A DNA stretch of 64,000 nucleotides, from contig JAFKGL010000011.1 in the NCBI GenBank assembly GCA_017307065.1, forward strand, positions 1 through 64,000. Reading direction: 5' to 3'. The notes under the pieces were generated by a model. It had not been told where the DNA came from. It saw only the letters and a program-made list of their open reading frames with translations, and made no database searches. Made by a program: the position numbers and the translations under genes. The DNA is from Candidatus Paracaedimonas acanthamoebae. GTDB lineage: Bacteria > Pseudomonadota > Alphaproteobacteria > Caedimonadales > Caedimonadaceae. Of this stretch, positions 35,501-44,349 are shown piece by piece (position 1 is the stretch's first letter; the number at the start of each line of letters is the position of its first letter).

Positions 35501-36013
35501 ATGAAGTCTATAATTAAAGTTTTTAGTTTTTTATTTTTACTAATTTCGTTTATTAAAACCACAGAAGCTACAGAGGAAAGCGTGTGGAAAAAATCATCTA
35601 GCAAGACTTATACAGATGTAAATAAAGAAGACATTTGGCATTTATGGGAAGACGTTAATAACTGGCCACAATGGAATAAAGGAATCGATTCTTCACAAAT
35701 AGAGGGTCCTTTCATCGTTGGGAACTTTTTTAAGTTAACCCCAAAAGGCGGAAAAGAAGTTAAGATAGTGCTGACTGAGATTGAAGAAGGCTCGAAATTC
35801 ACAGACTGCACAACTTTCTCTGATCCGGATGCTGAGATGTACGACACTCATGTTATGGAAGAAACTTCAGAGGGATTACGGCTTACGAATACATTAGTTG
35901 TTACAGGGCCAGGTCAATCAGTATGGATTGAGCGTGTCGCGCAACACCTTGCTGATAACGCCCTTGATAAAATGGATGCTCTTGTACAACTTGCCAGAGA
36001 AAGAAATAAATAA
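35501..36013 (+). CDS. Exported SRPBCC (polyketide cyclase-like) protein
   Basis: A 170-residue protein with a signal peptide (MKSIIKVFSFLFLLISFIKTTEA) followed by an SRPBCC/START-like fold: KEDIWHLWEDVNNWPQWNKGI at the start, LTPKGGKEVKIVLTEIEEGSKF in the sheet, and a long C-terminal helix (DNALDKMDALVQLA). The fold makes a deep hydrophobic pocket for small molecules. Cytoplasmic relatives are often next to MarR or ArsR regulators as here; the signal peptide would put this one in the periplasm. TATGGAGTATAAAA gives an RBS. Reaction or ligand unknown. Confidence 0.8.
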   Translation: MKSIIKVFSFLFLLISFIKTTEATEESVWKKSSSKTYTDVNKEDIWHLWEDVNNWPQWNKGIDSSQIEGPFIVGNFFKLTPKGGKEVKIVLTEIEEGSKFTDCTTFSDPDAEMYDTHVMEETSEGLRLTNTLVVTGPGQSVWIERVAQHLADNALDKMDALVQLARERNK

Positions 36014-36112
36014 CAGATCATAGAAATACTTGGGGTGTTTTCAAAGAGTATACATGTCAGATCTATTGTATTCTTCGTCCTACACTCCAAGGGTATTTTC
36101 AAATCTTCCGGC

Positions 36113-36343
36113 CTAATAAACTTTTTGGCCGCGGGGAACTTGAGGTTCTGTTGTTAACAAACAAATATCTCCATTAACATCTGCACACCCAACCAACAAA
36201 AATCCTGATATAAAACCTGCAATATTTCTTGGGTCAAGATTAATACATCCAATGACAAGACGACCGATTAAACTTTCGGGTGTATAATGCTTTGTAATTT
36301 GAGCGGATGTCTTTTTTATTCCTATTTCAGGACCAAAATCCAC
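36113..36343 (-). pseudogene. csaA: CsaA-like tRNA-binding protein, N-terminus lost
   Basis: The 76-codon frame matches the last two thirds of CsaA, a roughly 110-residue EMAP-II/OB-fold tRNA-binding protein: DFGPEIGIKKTSAQITKHYTPESLIGRLVIGCINLDPRNI, then the PVPNG-like end. The first 35 or so residues (DIRVG segment) are missing. The frame extends upstream through a GTG but the added codons do not match the family, and the MFS gene ends only 44 bases away. A deletion beside the MFS gene probably removed the start. Likely non-functional. Confidence 0.75.
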
Positions 36344-36387
36344 TCCAGTTATGATACTCTTAAAACGTTTTAAGGATACTAAAAAGC

Positions 36388-37584
36388 TCAGGGCTTAGTT
36401 TTATCAACGTCATAAAATATCTTATTAAAGAAATAATATCTTGTCATGACAAAAGCGAGCAAAGTTACGCATAAAATAATCAAAAATACGGCTCGCGGAT
36501 TATTATTACAAAAAACACTCGTTAAACTTACAATGAGAGCACAAATCAAAGCACGCAAAGCCATTGTTAAGGAAGAGGCTGTTCCCTTAATATGGGGAAA
36601 TAATTCCAACGAACGACTAAAAATAATGGGGTAACAGAGAGCAAACCCTATACAAAAAGTACTCATGAAAAGGGTCACTAGAAAAGGTGAAGTTGGCCGA
36701 AAGAAACTTATAAGGGCAAGGATTACAGCACTTCCTAAAGAAATTACCATACCTAGCATCGCACAATTCTTTTTTTCGATAATTCTCCCTATATGGCTCG
36801 AACACACACTTACGAGAGAGAAGACCGTAATGATCCCTCCTTGATGACAAGCGTATGTAAATGTGGAAAAATTAAAAACATCCATATATAAAAAAGCCCC
36901 ACATGTAACAAAAGCCATATAAGAAGCGTAAAGCATGCTTGGGACAAAAGAAGCACACATAAATTGAGGATTTTTTAATAATTTTCTATAATCTTGTTGT
37001 ATTTTCGCCCACTTAAATTTTTGTAAATTTTTCTTTGTTTCGGGCAACATTGTAAGCAACAAAATCCAAGAAATAAGACATATACCAGCAACAATAAAAT
37101 AATTCCCCCGCCATCCCCAAGCTTGATTAATAAAACTCCCCATAATAGGAGCAATTGCCATACTCAAGGTTAATATGGCATTCATAGCACTTACTAACCG
37201 AATTGCTTTATCTCCTTTATAAACATCAGCTATCATGGCAAATACAACGACGGCAGAAGCACTGGCGCCTAGTCCTTGAATGAACCTCCAAATGAAGAGC
37301 TGATCTATTGTAGAGACATTTCCACACCCCAGAGCCCCCATCAAAAGAATAGCATTCCCCCCAATCATTATTTTCCTTCTGCCATAACATTCTGATAAAG
37401 GCCCATAGAGGACAGCAGAGATCCAAAAACCTAAAAAATTATACGCTATTATCCTTTCTACTTTTCCTTCTGAGACCCCAAAATACGACGCAATTTCTGG
37501 AAAACTTGGTGCTGAAATATCGATTTCAATACTACAGGGGATTAACGAGAGAATGAACAAAACAGGTAGCATAAATTTTTGCAT
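36388..37584 (-). CDS. MFS drug efflux transporter, Bcr/CflA-like
   Basis: A 398-residue transporter with 12 predicted transmembrane helices. The N-terminal IPCSIEIDISAPSFPEIASYF and ISAVLYGPLSECYGRRKIMI (the loop 2-3 MFS signature), followed by RFIQGLGASASAVVVFAMIADVY, fit the Bcr/CflA subfamily of DHA1 drug/proton antiporters. Natural substrate unknown. It is transcribed alone, upstream of the csaA remnant and downstream of tRNA-Gly. Confidence 0.85.
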   Translation of the reverse strand: MQKFMLPVLFILSLIPCSIEIDISAPSFPEIASYFGVSEGKVERIIAYNFLGFWISAVLYGPLSECYGRRKIMIGGNAILLMGALGCGNVSTIDQLFIWRFIQGLGASASAVVVFAMIADVYKGDKAIRLVSAMNAILTLSMAIAPIMGSFINQAWGWRGNYFIVAGICLISWILLLTMLPETKKNLQKFKWAKIQQDYRKLLKNPQFMCASFVPSMLYASYMAFVTCGAFLYMDVFNFSTFTYACHQGGIITVFSLVSVCSSHIGRIIEKKNCAMLGMVISLGSAVILALISFFRPTSPFLVTLFMSTFCIGFALCYPIIFSRSLELFPHIKGTASSLTMALRALICALIVSLTSVFCNNNPRAVFLIILCVTLLAFVMTRYYFFNKIFYDVDKTKP

Positions 37585-37730
37585 GACAATAACCTCATAA
37601 AAAATGACTTAAAAATTTTAAATAAGACGGAAAATTGTGATGCTGATTTTTTCTAATGCTTCAGAGGAAGGGAGATTTTAAATAAAACTTAGCGATAAAA
37701 AGAGAGAGTCGTAGAAATTAACTTATTAAA

Positions 37731-37805
37731 TGGAGCGGGCGAAGGGATTTGAACCCTCGACCCCAACCTTGGCAAGGTTGTGCTCTACCCCTGAGCTACG
37801 CCCGC
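37731..37805 (-). tRNA. tRNA-Gly (GCC)
   Basis: Complete 75-base tRNA with encoded CCA. Acceptor GCGGGCG pairs with CGCCCGC, anticodon stem AACCT-loop-AGGTT carries anticodon GCC, and the T-arm is GAGGG-TTCAAAT-CCCTT. It lies in the gap between rpe and the MFS gene. Confidence 0.97.
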
Positions 37806-37871
37806 ACTCCAAGAAATATGAATGGATCATAACCAAGTGAAAAGAATTTGCAAGAAAGAATTTATTATAAT

Positions 37872-38528
37872 TTAAGCTATTTCACCTCTTAGCCGTTTTA
37901 TATTAGTTTCATACCCTAAATTATTGAAAATAGCCGTGCCTGCAATCAGGGTAGAAGCCCCGGCCTCACTGATCTTTTGAGCATTTTCAAGTGTCACCCC
38001 TCCATCAACAGCAATTTCAATAGGCCGCTCTCCGACCATAGAACAAATTACCTTAATTTTTTCGAGTTGCTGATAAATAAAGCTTTGCCCCCCGAAACCT
38101 GGGTTCACTGACATAATAAGGAGATAATCAATTTCATCTAACAAATATTCTATAACCTGAGGAGAGGTTGCAGGATTCAGAGCAAGTCCCGCTTTTTTAC
38201 CCAACTTTTTAATCTTCTGAAGCACCCGATGAATATGAGGTTCTGCTTCGGGATGAACAATAAGTCGATCGGCCCCTGCAGCCACAAAATCTTCAAGATA
38301 AGAATCAACATTATTAATCATTAAATGCACATCAAAAGGAAGAGAAGAATAAGGGCGGATTGCTTTGATAATTTGGGGTCCAAAAGTGAGATTAGGAACA
38401 AAATGCCCATCCATGACATCTATATGAATTGAATCAGCACCGGCTTGAGTAACATCTGCAACTTCCTGTCCCAGGATCGCAAAATTTGCAGAAAGTATCG
38501 AACTCGAAATTTTAGGATGTTGTTTCAT
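37872..38528 (-). CDS. rpe: Ribulose-phosphate 3-epimerase
   Basis: A 218-residue TIM barrel that interconverts ribulose 5-phosphate and xylulose 5-phosphate in the pentose phosphate pathway. Hallmarks are ISSSILSANFAILGQEV, HIDVMDGHFVPNLTFGP with metal-binding His and catalytic Asp, VHLMI, MSVNPGFGGQSF, VDGGVTLENA with the second catalytic Asp, and AGTAIF. GGAGG six bases before the ATG gives a strong RBS. It reads divergently from the glycosyltransferase gene. Confidence 0.97.
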   Translation of the reverse strand: MKQHPKISSSILSANFAILGQEVADVTQAGADSIHIDVMDGHFVPNLTFGPQIIKAIRPYSSLPFDVHLMINNVDSYLEDFVAAGADRLIVHPEAEPHIHRVLQKIKKLGKKAGLALNPATSPQVIEYLLDEIDYLLIMSVNPGFGGQSFIYQQLEKIKVICSMVGERPIEIAVDGGVTLENAQKISEAGASTLIAGTAIFNNLGYETNIKRLRGEIA

Positions 38529-38573
38529 GCGGCCTCCAAGTTATGATAGGTAAAATTAACATAAAGGTAATCT

Positions 38574-39713
38574 ATGAGCAAAAAATCAAAACGACTTCTT
38601 TATTTTGTTTCTGAAGATTGGTATTTTTGCACCCATCGTCTTCCTCTTGCAAAAGCAGCTCTCGCGGCAGGCTATGAGGTATTTTTAATAACTTGTGTGA
38701 GTTATTGCCAAGAGCAAATTGAAGAAGCTGGAATTAAACTAATTCCCTTACATCATTTTAATCGTTCAAGTGGAAATCTGAAAACAGAGTTTCTTATTTT
38801 TAAAGAATTAAACCAGATCTATAAAAATATATCTCCTGATCTTGTTCACCATGTCGCTATGAAACCTGTCATCTATGGAAGTTTAATCGCTTGGCTAAAT
38901 AAAATTCCTAGAATTATCAATGCATTTGGAGGATTAGGCCACCTTTTCACACACCCAAATTTAAAAACACAGGTTCTTCGAGAAGGAATTCAAATAATAT
39001 TAAAAATCCTTCTTAATCGCCCAACTTCTACTTTAATTTTACAAAATGAAGATGATGCAAAACTTTTGCTTGATCGTCAGGTTATAAAAAAAGACCATCT
39101 TGTGATAATTAAAGGTGTCGGCGTGAATACCCAGATCTTCTCATTTCAAGAAGAATCCAAAATAGATGAGAAAAAAGGTCCTATCATCTCTTTTGTCTCG
39201 AGAATGCTCAAAGATAAAGGGATTTTAGAACTTATTGAAGCCATTAGGATTTTAAGATCACAGCAACTTAAGGCTCAATTTCATTTTTGGGGAGATATTG
39301 ACCCTTTGAATCCTTCATCTATAACCTGTCACGATTTAAATAATTGGCAAAAAGAAGGGTTAATTACATGGCATGGCCCGACAAAAGAAGTTGCCTCGGT
39401 TTATCACAAAAGTCACCTCATCGTGCTTCCTTCTTATCGAGAAGGCTTGCCTAAAACTCTCTTAGAAGCGGCTTCCTGTGGAAGAGCCATCATTACAACA
39501 GATGTTCCAGGGTGTCGAGAAATCATCCAGAATAAAAAGAATGGCCTCCTCGTTCCCGCTAGAAATTATGAGGCTTTAGCTGAAGCTCTTCAAGAATTAA
39601 TAACCAACCCTTCTTTGAGAAAAAAGATGGGAAAACAAGGTCGTCAAATGATTGAATGCCATTTTCTTGAGGAAACAATTATCCAACAAACCTTACAACT
39701 TTATCTTTTTTGA
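38574..39713 (+). CDS. GT4-family glycosyltransferase
   Basis: The 379-residue protein has the GT-B fold of family 4. The N-terminal acceptor domain shows VSEDWYFCTHRLPLAKAALAAGYEV; the C-terminal nucleotide-sugar domain shows ISFVSRMLKDKGILELIEA, HFWGDID, and VLPSYREGLPKTLLEAASCGRAIITTDVPGCREII with the E-x7-E motif. Related enzymes transfer GalNAc, hexose or rhamnose to O-antigen, capsule or exopolysaccharide intermediates. Donor and acceptor are unknown. It overlaps nothing but ends one base from the convergent lptD stop. Confidence 0.88.
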   Translation: MSKKSKRLLYFVSEDWYFCTHRLPLAKAALAAGYEVFLITCVSYCQEQIEEAGIKLIPLHHFNRSSGNLKTEFLIFKELNQIYKNISPDLVHHVAMKPVIYGSLIAWLNKIPRIINAFGGLGHLFTHPNLKTQVLREGIQIILKILLNRPTSTLILQNEDDAKLLLDRQVIKKDHLVIIKGVGVNTQIFSFQEESKIDEKKGPIISFVSRMLKDKGILELIEAIRILRSQQLKAQFHFWGDIDPLNPSSITCHDLNNWQKEGLITWHGPTKEVASVYHKSHLIVLPSYREGLPKTLLEAASCGRAIITTDVPGCREIIQNKKNGLLVPARNYEALAEALQELITNPSLRKKMGKQGRQMIECHFLEETIIQQTLQLYLF

Positions 39714-39714
39714 A

Positions 39715-41985
39715 TCAGTGTTTTTCTTGTCCAGTGAAGAAATCAGACTTATTTCCATAACTTTGTGAAATTTCACCCAAATTTTTGAAAACAATTCTAA
39801 ATATATAAGTAATTCCAGGTTTTACATCTTTATCAACGTAAAAAGTTTTACTGAGTGAATGACTAAAGATGAAACATTCATCTGTATAGGTCAAAGTACC
39901 TACATTTGCTAAAACCCCACCAAATTTTCCTAATTGACGTGTCGTGCTGAGACTCGCTGACCAATTTTCCGTGAAATTAGAACTTAGGGTGAATCTTATT
40001 TGCTTACCTGCTCTATCATTTGGATCTTCGGCAAGTCGAGGAAGTTGAACAAACTCTGTTTGAAATCGTAAAATTGGTTGCCCAACACTTGCAGATATCT
40101 CACTCCGTCTTGGAGCTAAATTATTTCGATTTAATAAAAAGCGTGCTTTAAGATTAACCCAATTTTTATAATCATGTTTGAAACGCGCAACATAATCAGA
40201 AAAACCGTCATGTATACCTGTGCCTCTTAAATTTTCATGAGGTTTATTGAAGGAAAAACTCTGCCCAATAAATAAATTGGCATTTCCCGTCATCTTAGAA
40301 AAAGCATCCGTATTAAATCCATAGTTAAGCCTTGTTCCTCCATCAATTCGGTCAAGACCCGCCATACGATTTTCATTAAAGAGATTAATATCATCAAGCT
40401 CAAAAAAACGACTATCTTCATTCGGTAATTTATTTGGATGCTTACTGTTCGGCGACGTCACGAAGCCAAGTATTGGTTCTACAATAAGACGATAGTCTGC
40501 AAGATGCTTTATAAAAGGCATACGCCAATTCGCATAAGCTTGAGGCAAGGCACGAGAAATGGTCCCTTTAAATAAAGGTCTGTTTACTTGTTGAAGAGAA
40601 GAGGCTGCTGTATAATCAAAATCCTTAATATGATAAGTATCTCCTCTTAATTTTACGCCAACTGTGTAAATTTCTCCCCATGAAGACACGTAAGGAACTT
40701 GCCATCCACCTGTTCCAGATAAACGTTGTACATCCGTTCCTTTTGCTCTTGTTAAGGCAAGAAAATTACCGTCAAAACTAAAACGCCCGCCTAAATTATC
40801 AGGTTGTGAAAGAAAATTATAATCCACCATTGGCAATAGTTTAGGTGTCGTCGCATCTCTGTCTCCTTGTCGGAGGCCCTGGAAAATAGTACTTTGAATT
40901 TGTCCATAGCTTCTTCCCCAAAAACCCTCCACATAAGCTTTTGAAGTTAAAACGTTTTTTCGCATAATCTCTAAATTTTTATAGCGTTGAAAATAAGTCG
41001 AATCACTCGCTCTCTCAATATCAAGTCCGCCCCGAATATGCTTTGTAAAATCATACTGTGTATGAGAAAAAATGTGCCATCTCATTTTCCCTGATTCTTT
41101 TGTTTTTGGTCTATTTTTGAGAAGTTGATTTGTAAGCTCTTCCCCTGAGGTCACACTTCCAGAGATAGAAAACTTTCCACGCTCAAACCGTTGTCGATAT
41201 TCGGCTTGCAGCATAAGAAATTGCTTCGCAAAGAATGTTGGACTTAAAGTAAGATCTTTATCTTCAGATAAAACGAAAAAAACAGGCGTTGTTATTGAGG
41301 GGCCTATTTCTGGAATATACGCAAATGTGGGAGCCAATAACCCAGTCCGTCGTTTAACATTTGGAGCTGGATGACTAAAGTAAGGAAGATAAAACGCAGG
41401 CCATCCAAACATCTCTAAAAAAGCATCTGTATAATAAATATCTTCTTTAGTTTCATCCCATTCTGCATGGCGGGCTTTAACTTGCCATAACGGGGGTTTA
41501 GATGGGTCTTCTTTACAAAGTTTACACGGAGAATAAATGGGCCTCTCAAAATGGGTTAATTCACCGTGTTCTCTTGTGGCACGAGAAGCTATTAACCGAG
41601 CTTCATCTGGAAAAAGCATCCGAATATGGTTAACAAATCCTTCCTTAAAATCACTGCTTAATTCCGCATAATCCAAAAATATAATTTCTCCGCTAGGCTC
41701 TTGGAGTTTCACATTTCCAGAAGCCGTCAGGAGATCTGTTTTTTGATTATAAGTTACGGTATCTGCGAGCAAAATGCGCCCGTCTCGAACAATTTCGACA
41801 TTGCCTTTTGCAACAATAAGATCAAGCTCTTTTTCATGAACGACTTCATCCGCATAAATCAAACTATTTGTTTCTTTATTTGAGGTTACGTGGCGATCAA
41901 AAGCATTACTTTTCACATTTTCTGCCCTGCAAAAAACGGTCAATAACAAGATCAAAAATACAAGAATATGTCGCAATTTATCCAT
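39715..41985 (-). CDS. lptD: LPS-assembly outer-membrane protein LptD
   Basis: The 756-residue protein has a signal peptide (MDKLRHILVFLILLLTVFCRA), an N-terminal LptA-like jellyroll domain (about residues 40-150, SLIYADEVVHEKELDLIVAKGNVEIV) and a large C-terminal barrel (FLPYFSHPAPNVKRRTGLLAP, the conserved start of the barrel plug/strand region). With LptE it inserts LPS in the outer leaflet. Two cysteines (CKLCKED) lie in the jellyroll-barrel linker. The last residues are charged rather than aromatic. Third gene of lptF-lptG-lptD, overlapping lptG by eight bases. Confidence 0.95.
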   Translation of the reverse strand: MDKLRHILVFLILLLTVFCRAENVKSNAFDRHVTSNKETNSLIYADEVVHEKELDLIVAKGNVEIVRDGRILLADTVTYNQKTDLLTASGNVKLQEPSGEIIFLDYAELSSDFKEGFVNHIRMLFPDEARLIASRATREHGELTHFERPIYSPCKLCKEDPSKPPLWQVKARHAEWDETKEDIYYTDAFLEMFGWPAFYLPYFSHPAPNVKRRTGLLAPTFAYIPEIGPSITTPVFFVLSEDKDLTLSPTFFAKQFLMLQAEYRQRFERGKFSISGSVTSGEELTNQLLKNRPKTKESGKMRWHIFSHTQYDFTKHIRGGLDIERASDSTYFQRYKNLEIMRKNVLTSKAYVEGFWGRSYGQIQSTIFQGLRQGDRDATTPKLLPMVDYNFLSQPDNLGGRFSFDGNFLALTRAKGTDVQRLSGTGGWQVPYVSSWGEIYTVGVKLRGDTYHIKDFDYTAASSLQQVNRPLFKGTISRALPQAYANWRMPFIKHLADYRLIVEPILGFVTSPNSKHPNKLPNEDSRFFELDDINLFNENRMAGLDRIDGGTRLNYGFNTDAFSKMTGNANLFIGQSFSFNKPHENLRGTGIHDGFSDYVARFKHDYKNWVNLKARFLLNRNNLAPRRSEISASVGQPILRFQTEFVQLPRLAEDPNDRAGKQIRFTLSSNFTENWSASLSTTRQLGKFGGVLANVGTLTYTDECFIFSHSLSKTFYVDKDVKPGITYIFRIVFKNLGEISQSYGNKSDFFTGQEKH

Positions 41986-43075
41986 CCTCAGAATAAAGTA
42001 AAAGCGTAATACCGGTCACTATACTGATACCAAAAGGAAGCCAAGCTGATAGAACGATTGGTAATTTTCCAGAAGCTCCCAGAGCATATGTAATATCTCG
42101 AAGGAAATACAGCAAAAATGCAACAAAGGCTCCAATCGTCATTAAATAAACCATTCCTTGCTGTCGTAGAGGTCTTAAAGAGCAAGAGGCGGCTAAGATA
42201 ACCATAGCACTCAACCATCCCCACCTTGACAATAAGGCATGCCAATGAAGAATATATTTAAGTCCTGAGATACCTGAGGCCTCCAAAAGACGGGCCGTCA
42301 TGGGTAATTCCCAAAAAGAAACACTGACAGGAGAAATGCCTGTATTTTTAATAATATCTAGAGAAATAGTTGTGGGGAATTTTAAAGTTGCATATTTTTC
42401 AGGTAACCGTTCTGGAGCGACTTTCCAAACATTTGTAAGGTACAATTGCCCCTTCTTTAATAAAGCTGAAGTTGCACTAATACTTTCTATAAAATGATTT
42501 TTTTGATCATAAACAGTAATCACAATTCCCTTAAATAATTGTTTTTCTAAATTAACATTTTTCATGTGAAAAATAAGTTGCTGATCTTTTCTTGCTTCTG
42601 AGATCCATAATCCTGTTTCAGAAACCGTTAAGCTTTCTTTCTTATCATGCAAATAATAGTCATCAAGCTGCTCATAACGGACCATCATTTTGGAAGAAAT
42701 CGGATTAATTAGTAGCAAGTCTATTCCCCCGATAAGGAACGTCACGATAATAAGAGGACTCAATATTTGCCATATAGAAACACCTACAGCCCGAATCACT
42801 GTTAATTCATGAGTCCGGTTAAACATCCAAAATGTCAAAATCGCAGAAAAGAAAGTTATAAAAGGTAAAACGCGTTGAATAAGGGAGGGAAATTTAAAAA
42901 TAAGGATTTGGAATAAAATTTTAAAATTTACATCTGGTTTAGAGGCCGATTTTCTTAAGAGCTCTGAAAGATCTACTAAAATAATAATTGCTATAACCGC
43001 GAAAACAACAATAAAAAACCACTTCAGGAAATTACGCGCCAAATATTTACACAAAATAAGAGAGAATAATGACAT
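41978..43075 (-). CDS. lptG: LPS export permease LptG
   Basis: A YjgP/YjgQ-family permease of about 365 residues with six membrane helices and a central periplasmic beta-jellyroll (about residues 125-260). Family features include the first-helix LARNFLKWFFIVVFAVIAIIILVDLSELLRK and the coupling-helix region AVGVSIWQILSPL. LptB2FG uses ATP to extract LPS from the inner membrane. The ATG at 43075 is preferred because it starts just after the lptF stop with a purine-rich RBS; the longer frame begins with TTG at 43096 inside lptF. LptG rather than LptF by position between lptF and lptD. Confidence 0.92.
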   Translation of the reverse strand: MSLFSLILCKYLARNFLKWFFIVVFAVIAIIILVDLSELLRKSASKPDVNFKILFQILIFKFPSLIQRVLPFITFFSAILTFWMFNRTHELTVIRAVGVSIWQILSPLIIVTFLIGGIDLLLINPISSKMMVRYEQLDDYYLHDKKESLTVSETGLWISEARKDQQLIFHMKNVNLEKQLFKGIVITVYDQKNHFIESISATSALLKKGQLYLTNVWKVAPERLPEKYATLKFPTTISLDIIKNTGISPVSVSFWELPMTARLLEASGISGLKYILHWHALLSRWGWLSAMVILAASCSLRPLRQQGMVYLMTIGAFVAFLLYFLRDITYALGASGKLPIVLSAWLPFGISIVTGITLLLYSEDG

Positions 43076-43076
43076 C

Positions 43077-44192
43077 TTAATTTTCTCTTTCCTCAACTAT
43101 AAGACGACGTCCTAGTGGTTTTTCAATTAAAAACAAAAAGGCAGACACACAGACAATCGCACAAAAAATATAAGCGACAATATTAAGAGAAGGTAATTTT
43201 TCTGAAAGATGGACAAGTCCCAACATGGCGGCTTCAAAAATTGTACACAATATAACGGCCATTGTAATTCTCTTTACACGGCCTCGTCTATTATATTCCC
43301 CTTTTTGAAAAAGTCCTAAAGAAATAAGGACAAATCCTAACACTGTAAAAGGCATTAATAAACGTTTATGAGCTTCTGCTTTTAACTTATCCGCCCCTAA
43401 AGAGCCTGTTTCAGTTCCAGGGGGATTTAAAAGTTCATTTAGAAATTTTTCATGGGGCTTACGTTCACGATCTTTAGATTCTGACGTCGGGTTTGCGATA
43501 TCAAGTGCATATTGATTGAACGAAAGTAGATTAGGTTGACCTGTCGCAGCATCATATTCTTGACGATTTCCATTTAATAAAATAAAATGCATTCCTTCAG
43601 GATTTTCAACAAGCATTCCTTGTTCAGCAACGATCGTGATTTCTTTTTGTGTGTTGCGAGCATCATAGATCAAAATCCCTTTTAAAACACCATTTGATTG
43701 ACGATGCTTTGCATAAAATGTGATCCCTTTAAAGGTATTAAATTCCCCAGGTTGAATGATGGTCGCCGCCGTATTATTGCGAATACTATGCTCAAGATCT
43801 TTAAATTTTTGAAATGAAAGAGGCAGGAAATATAAATTTACACTGTATAAAAAAGAAATCACCACCATTGCAAAAGATATGGCAGGGATTGCAATTTTTA
43901 AATGGCTGAAACCCAAAGCTTTTAAAACAACCCATTCGCTATCGATGTAAAGGCGATTAAAAACAAATAATACCCCAATTAAAGTCCCGATAGGCAGAAT
44001 GATACTGATAAGATCAGGAAGTAACAATAAAACAAATTTAATGAACGTCCCTGTACTGATGCCACGATTAACGATGAAATCCAAAAAACGTAGGCTTTGT
44101 GTCAACCAAATAGCCGCAGTTAGAGCAAGCGTTATTCCGATAGAAGAAAAACTTAATTGTCTAAACAGATAAAGATCTATAATTTTGTTCAC
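43077..44192 (-). CDS. lptF: LPS export permease LptF
   Basis: A 371-residue YjgP/YjgQ-family permease: N-terminal IDLYLFRQLSFSSIGITLALTAAIWLTQSL, coupling segment LKALGFSHLKIAIPAI, a periplasmic domain (about 130-270) and three C-terminal helices. It pairs with LptG and the ATPase LptB (not in this window). The order lptF, lptG, lptD on one strand, with junctions of one base or overlap, makes an export operon. The gene is divergent from surA. Confidence 0.93.
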   Translation of the reverse strand: MNKIIDLYLFRQLSFSSIGITLALTAAIWLTQSLRFLDFIVNRGISTGTFIKFVLLLLPDLISIILPIGTLIGVLFVFNRLYIDSEWVVLKALGFSHLKIAIPAISFAMVVISFLYSVNLYFLPLSFQKFKDLEHSIRNNTAATIIQPGEFNTFKGITFYAKHRQSNGVLKGILIYDARNTQKEITIVAEQGMLVENPEGMHFILLNGNRQEYDAATGQPNLLSFNQYALDIANPTSESKDRERKPHEKFLNELLNPPGTETGSLGADKLKAEAHKRLLMPFTVLGFVLISLGLFQKGEYNRRGRVKRITMAVILCTIFEAAMLGLVHLSEKLPSLNIVAYIFCAIVCVSAFLFLIEKPLGRRLIVEEREN

Positions 44193-44349
44193 ACAATGAC
44201 TCTAAAACTAAGGTTAAACTTGAATCTCATACAGAGGTATGGCATAGAGCTGAATGAGACTCTTAGCTGCTATTTAAATGGATTACTAAAAGGACTCAAG
44301 TGAAACTTTCTTGATGACTTCTGTTAAACTAAAATTAAAAGGTCAAAAG

